From Epiperipatus broadwayi (taxonomy: Eukaryota > Onychophora > Udeonychophora > Euonychophora > Peripatidae), in assembly GCA_028023455.1 (NCBI GenBank), contig JAQFVV010012416.1, forward strand, positions 7,755,967 through 7,819,966: a stretch of 64,000 nt of DNA. Reading direction: 5' to 3'. The notes below the pieces were generated by a model. The model was not told the origin of the DNA. It ran no database searches and saw only the letters and a list, made by a program, of their open reading frames with translations. The number at the start of each line of letters is the position of its first letter. The stretch's first letter is position 1. Made by a program: the position numbers and the translations under genes. This document shows, one piece after another, positions 59,630 to 64,000 of the stretch.

Positions 59630-60540
59630 AGATAGTTTATAATACCGTCTTTTGAAATATTAAAAATGATTTAGAACTGATGATGGTTTCATTAACATTA
59701 TTATGGGAATATATGAACAAAATAATTGTCAAGTGAATAGATGATGAGTTTTTGGAGGAGTTTATTACAGAAAAGACATTACTGCAGGGATGTAGTAACA
59801 TCCTTCAAAATCTATATTGATGTGGTTTGAAGGCATGGTCACAAAGATGGGATAAAATTCTGTAATGATAGATACTTTTTAGATGTATTATTTACAGATG
59901 GCCAGATGATTATAGCATGAGATATAAAGGGTTTTTAATGTATTATGATAAAACTTAAAATGAGGATTAAATGTCAATTTTTGGAAAAACAGGGTATTTG
60001 ATAATTGAAAAAACTGTTCGTTAGTTGTTGATAGTAAAAAAAAATCATGAAAGAGGATGACTTTCAATATCTGAAGTCAACCATTGAAAAAATCAATTAC
60101 CAGAAAAATAGGTCTGTAGAAAAATTGATAAAACATTCTAGGCAATAGAAATGCTAGTGGAGTAATAATATATTGATGAAAATGGAAAGATGTATGTATA
60201 TGATACACTGGCACAGAGCCCATTATTGTATGAGTGAAAACATGGACAATGACAAAAGAAAATGAGCAGAGGTTATTGGTGGTGAAAATAGTTGATTAAA
60301 GGAGATCCGAAAAAAGATCCGCATAAATCAAGAAATATGGAGAGATGATTTTTGATTGGTAAGTGAACGATAAAAAAAAAAAGACAGAGTAATGAAAAAA
60401 ATGTTGAAAAAAATCCAGATAAATAACATGGAAGAAATAGATATTACGGGTGGAGAGACATGGAGAAGAAAAATGTGGAAGACCTTTGTTTGAGTTTGCC
60501 CAAAACAACGAAGAAATCTTGAAGAAAAAAAAAGATGTAA
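59630..60540 (+). pseudogene. Decayed non-LTR reverse transcriptase
   Basis: Pieces of an RT read across frames on the plus strand: EKTLLQGC (where EKGVRQGC is expected), FTDGQMIIA (where YADD occurs), NVKKT-like then GYLII, DFQYLKSTIEK (for EFKYLGSTIE), and a basic C-terminal stretch with GETWRRKMWKTF. The order is correct for a LINE RT, with many stops. It is a different and older lineage than the intact LINE. Confidence 0.5.
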
Positions 60541-60895
60541 CATATGAATAGAGCTTAAAAATTACACGTAATGATGTTTTATTTTTTGTTTAAAGTGATT
60601 TTTTTTTGTAGATTCTGTTATAACGTTTAAAGTTTTTATTTATCTTAAAGAAAGTATATAATTCTAAACTTTCGATGAATGATGTTTCATTGTGAGTATA
60701 GTTGTCTTTATTAAGTTTTAAGCTTACTTGCTTTAAAACAAAAAGTATACGCTTAATTGATCGTTATTTCTAATTGGATCTGATAGTTTGTTTCATAAAT
60801 ATATCTTCAAAGTAAACTATACAGTATAACAAGTTTAATATATACATTTTTTTACAGTACAGGTTTTTTTATGCCTGCACTCCAATATGTAATAT
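60541..60895. other. AT-rich spacer
   Basis: Nothing recognised. Confidence 0.5.
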
Positions 60896-60970
60896 ATAGA
60901 GGGTTTGAACTCGGACTTTAACACGACCCTCAACTATTCACGCTATCTCATACTGCTGACACACTTTCGT
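60896..60970 (+). repeat. Dispersed repeat R1, copy 6 (partial)
   Basis: GAGGGTTTGAACTCGGACTT through CTATCTCATACTGCTGACAC matches the first 75 bp or so of R1 at 3412. Confidence 0.65.
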
Positions 60971-61860
60971 TTATCCAAATATTATTTTATTTATATATAA
61001 CAAAATTTTATATATATGCACTTAAACAGAACTTTTATATAATTGTGAGAATTAGTTTTTTTTTTAAAAAAAATCTACATTGCAAAAAAAAAAAAAAGAA
61101 ATTAAAAAAATCAAGAAAAATGGTGATAATTTAAGTCGTTTTTGATTAGTAGATGATAAGTTATTTTTATAACAGCACTTTATGTTTTGTGGCAAAATGT
61201 ATTAAAATTGTCCAATTAAAAATAAATGTAAAAATACTTTTTAAAAATGAGAATTGAATGAAGAAATGAAAGATTAATTAGACTAGTAGATATCAATTAC
61301 AACATATAGAATGAAAAACATAAGTATATAAATGAATAGAGGGGTTTGGAATATAATTTAAAAAAAGATTTAATACTTAAATTACAATTAAATTATTAAG
61401 ATGTTTTAATATGTGTATTTTACTTGTTTTAATTTCTACAAAGTTTTGTAAAGAGACCAAGCTAATTACTACTATAACTAATTATAAATAAAGTTCGATA
61501 GAAGCAATAAGGAATAATAAAAAAGACTTCAGAATAAATTGGTATTTTTTTCATTTCAATCATATAGCGCACACCCTAATAATTGATAACCGGAGTGATT
61601 TATTTCAATTTAAGAAAAACTTAATTTGTATGTAAGATTTAGATCAAATACTTTTTTTGAATTTCTATAAAAAAAAGATTAGTATTAAACATTTCTGAAC
61701 CACGCTGAAGCAGATAATAGAGGGTTGCGTAAATTTTAATTTTGAATTTAAGTCTAAACTTTATTAATTTTTTTATTGCTTTATAGAAATGATTATAGAA
61801 GTTTCTGAAGGTCTATTGTCTTTACATACCAGCTTTTATTAATATACAGTAAAAAAAAAT
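60971..61860. other. AT-rich spacer
   Basis: Nothing recognised. Confidence 0.5.
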
Positions 61861-61867
61861 ATTTATT

Positions 61868-62115
61868 TACTTAGCATAAGGTGTCATCATATCAAGAACC
61901 GACTCCTCCAAGCTATGTAGAGGAAAGAGGCCAACAGGGGCTTGGTAAATTAGACACTCCCTAAAAATATGTGCCATAATTTATGATTTTCCACACTCAC
62001 AGTTTGGAGAGTCTATAAATCCCCACTTATCCAACATACAGCGATATCTACCTGGCCTGTTCTGATTCTGTTAATCTTTGATCACGATTTTTTCGGAAAG
62101 GAGAAACCAGGTACT
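61868..62115 (-). pseudogene. LINE C-terminal cysteine motif relic
   Basis: The minus strand reads RYRCMLDKWGFIDSPNCECG, then MAHIFREC and EESVLDMM, with one stop and a likely frameshift. The KWG..DSP.C.CG..HI...C pattern is the C-terminal cysteine-histidine motif found after the RT in several LINE clades. It is unrelated to the C-terminus of the intact LINE, so this is another family. Confidence 0.55.
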
Positions 62116-63725
62116 CAGAGAATAGGGTCAGCTATTAGAGAATGATTATTTATATTGGAGTTACAAAATCATAAAAATATACAATAAACAACTAATAAAA
62201 ATCCAGCAGTTAAAAAAAAAAACTCTAATGATCAATGGCTATTTTTAAAATGCAGGAAGTTTTATTTGCATATTATAAAAAAAACGAAAGTTGAATTTTT
62301 TTTTTTTTTTTAAAAAATATACCAATATATATTATTTATATAATTAATAATGGATTAGCAGTAGTAAAACAATAAACTTGAAGTTAAATGTATGAGAATC
62401 CAAAATCAAACAGTCGCTTTTAATGTTTAATCATCACACGATCTCATTAATAAACTATTAGGGTTTATATATATATATATATAACACATCACATTGGAAA
62501 ATGTTTTGTCTGTTGTTTTATCTTTAAAACAGGATTTTATTGTATATGCAAATAAAATTAAAAAACTCTTACTAATTATGTTTCTTTACACTCCCAAAGC
62601 AATATATATATATATATGTTCATCAATTAGTAATTAGCTAATAAAATTATTAAAAGAAATATTTAATTTGTAATAATTATACAAGAATTTATGAAGTGCC
62701 TACTTAACAATAATGCTCATGACCTTACTAACCATTTATACATTGTGAGTATATTGAGATAAATAATGTATTTTCTAAATTGAAGAATGTAAAATGCGCA
62801 ATGTTTTCTAATGGAAATTTTTGAAAGTGAGAATGTAGGACAGCAATTAAAGCTATGATGAGATTTAATTTTAAGTTAGATATACCTAGTAAAACTTTTT
62901 CTGAAGATTAGTTAAAATTAGCATACAAAAAGTACAAATATTTGGAAGAAGATAATGAAAGAGTACTTCATGAAGGGTTTGCCATGTGCAGGTGGGCATG
63001 CTATGTGCCACATAAAGACCCTTCATCAAAGGGGGTAACATGTCATGATAATAAAATCTATACACAAAATGAAAATGTTTAGATTTCTGAATCATTCCAT
63101 TGTTAAAAATACTTTATGATTGAAAATATTTTGGTGCAAATTTACTAAGTCCTTTATATCACTGGCATAACCAAGTGATAAAATATGTCACATAATACTA
63201 TCAAAAATAAAACAAGGGTTCCAGCTATTATGTCTAGTCCACATAAAAAAATTATAGTTTTCATCAAAAAAATAATAAAAAACCCAGAATATTACTAAGT
63301 ATAAGCACAATCAAGTGACCCCAAGAAATCCAATAAATTCAAATCAAATATCAAAAATATTAACAATTAGGAAATGAAAAAAAAATTTTGATAATCACAT
63401 GACCAAAAAAAATCAAATATTAAAATTAAATATTTAGCAAATATTAGTAATTAAAAAATGACAAGAATAATTAGCGCAATAAAAAATAAAAATAGCACAT
63501 ATTTTAATGTTTAATCTTCAAATAAATATTAGAAATATAATTCAAAGAAATGATGCAAAAAGTATTAAAATGTGAAAGGATTAATTGACAATGATCTAAA
63601 ATGAAAATGTATGAAGTTTAGAAGTATAATATGATATTCTTTGGTAATCTTTATTTATGAATGACTGGGGTGTATTGTAATAGATTATATATATATAATT
63701 GTAAATCTATTTTTAAAATTATTAA
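62116..63725. other. AT-rich spacer with a possible coding relic
   Basis: Short TA tracts lie near 62468 and 62605. At 62845-63050 the plus strand can be read as AIKAMMRFNFKLDIPSKTF, then KKYKYLEEDNERVLHEGF, with one stop. I do not recognise it and it may be chance. Confidence 0.35.
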
Positions 63726-63726
63726 A

Positions 63727-63844
63727 GTGGAAGTCAATCTCCGATAATGCGCTATTTCTTAAATATTATAAATCTCCCTGCATTGGCAGAGGAATGTGTG
63801 GAGATTTATAATTTTTAAGAAATAGTACATTATTGGAGGTTGGC

Positions 63845-63848
<4 letters not shown>
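63727..63848. mobile_element. Foldback MITE family F, copy 2
   Basis: 122 bp. The left arm TGGAAGTCAATCTCCGATAA and the inverted right arm ending TTATTGGAGGTTGGCTTC pair over about 35 bp. The terminal sequence matches 19313-19413. Confidence 0.7.

Positions 63849-63913
<65 letters not shown>
63849..63913. repeat. (TA)n microsatellite
   Basis: About 32 TA units directly after the foldback MITE. Confidence 0.95.
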
Positions 63914-63918
<5 letters not shown>

Positions 63919-64000
63919 AATAAATATGAAAATGCTGCATAGGGTTTATACTTTTTTTTATTAAACTAATTTAATAACAGTCATGGATAGTGATCAGAGT

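Overview
This window looks like intergenic DNA from an AT-rich, repeat-dense animal genome. I found no host gene that I can support. The features that survive scrutiny are transposable elements or simple repeats: Penelope-like elements (PLEs) with GIY-YIG endonuclease, an RTE-clade LINE, an LTR retrotransposon with only gag, several MITEs, tRNA-derived SINEs, and long (TA)n and (TATC)n tracts. This mix and the (TA)n-bounded repeats would fit a mollusc, perhaps a cephalopod. That assignment is an inference from repeat style, not from any gene.

Layout. 1-3.4 kb is AT-rich spacer with a (TATC)n satellite of about 500 bp. 3.4-4.8 kb is a dispersed repeat, a foldback element and a 5'-truncated PLE that ends in an inverted copy of its own tail. 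7.76-11.94 kb is a large noncoding unit bounded by TG..CA inverted ends in (TA)n. 13.5-14.1 kb holds a decayed tandem relic and 16.2-16.7 kb a homopolymer-rich stretch. 17.85-19.8 kb is a nest of MITEs around a Tigger/pogo-like element. 21.2-22.6 kb has a second truncated PLE, a dispersed repeat and a LINE 3' scrap. 25.8-27.7 kb and 27.85-29.57 kb are two large palindromes, each made of head-to-head copies of a different PLE family. Each carries a later insertion in only one arm: a 745-bp TTAA-flanked MITE and a SINE of about 99 bp.

30.5-37.7 kb is an LTR retrotransposon on the minus strand with about 2.25-kb LTRs (TG..CA) and a 2.67-kb interior that encodes only gag. 37.7-41.76 kb is a tandem PLE array (one nearly complete and one 5'-truncated copy) capped by an inverted tail. 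42.3-46.95 kb and 46.97-50.38 kb are two more large noncoding units with TGTAACC..GGTTACA ends. 50.69-53.98 kb is a full-length RTE LINE with an intact 985-codon ORF and an 11-bp target-site duplication. The last 10 kb holds decayed LINE fragments on both strands, a 467-bp hAT-like MITE with an 8-bp duplication, a dispersed repeat copy and a second copy of a foldback MITE also seen near 19.3 kb.

How they relate: autonomous-type machinery is present for two retroelement classes (the intact LINE ORF; the PLE RT and GIY-YIG, frameshifted here). The gag-only LTR element, the MITEs and the SINEs would depend on enzymes supplied elsewhere. The palindromic PLE loci preserve the empty site opposite each filled site, so insertion boundaries and relative order can be read directly. 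All assignments are by eye; no search was run.
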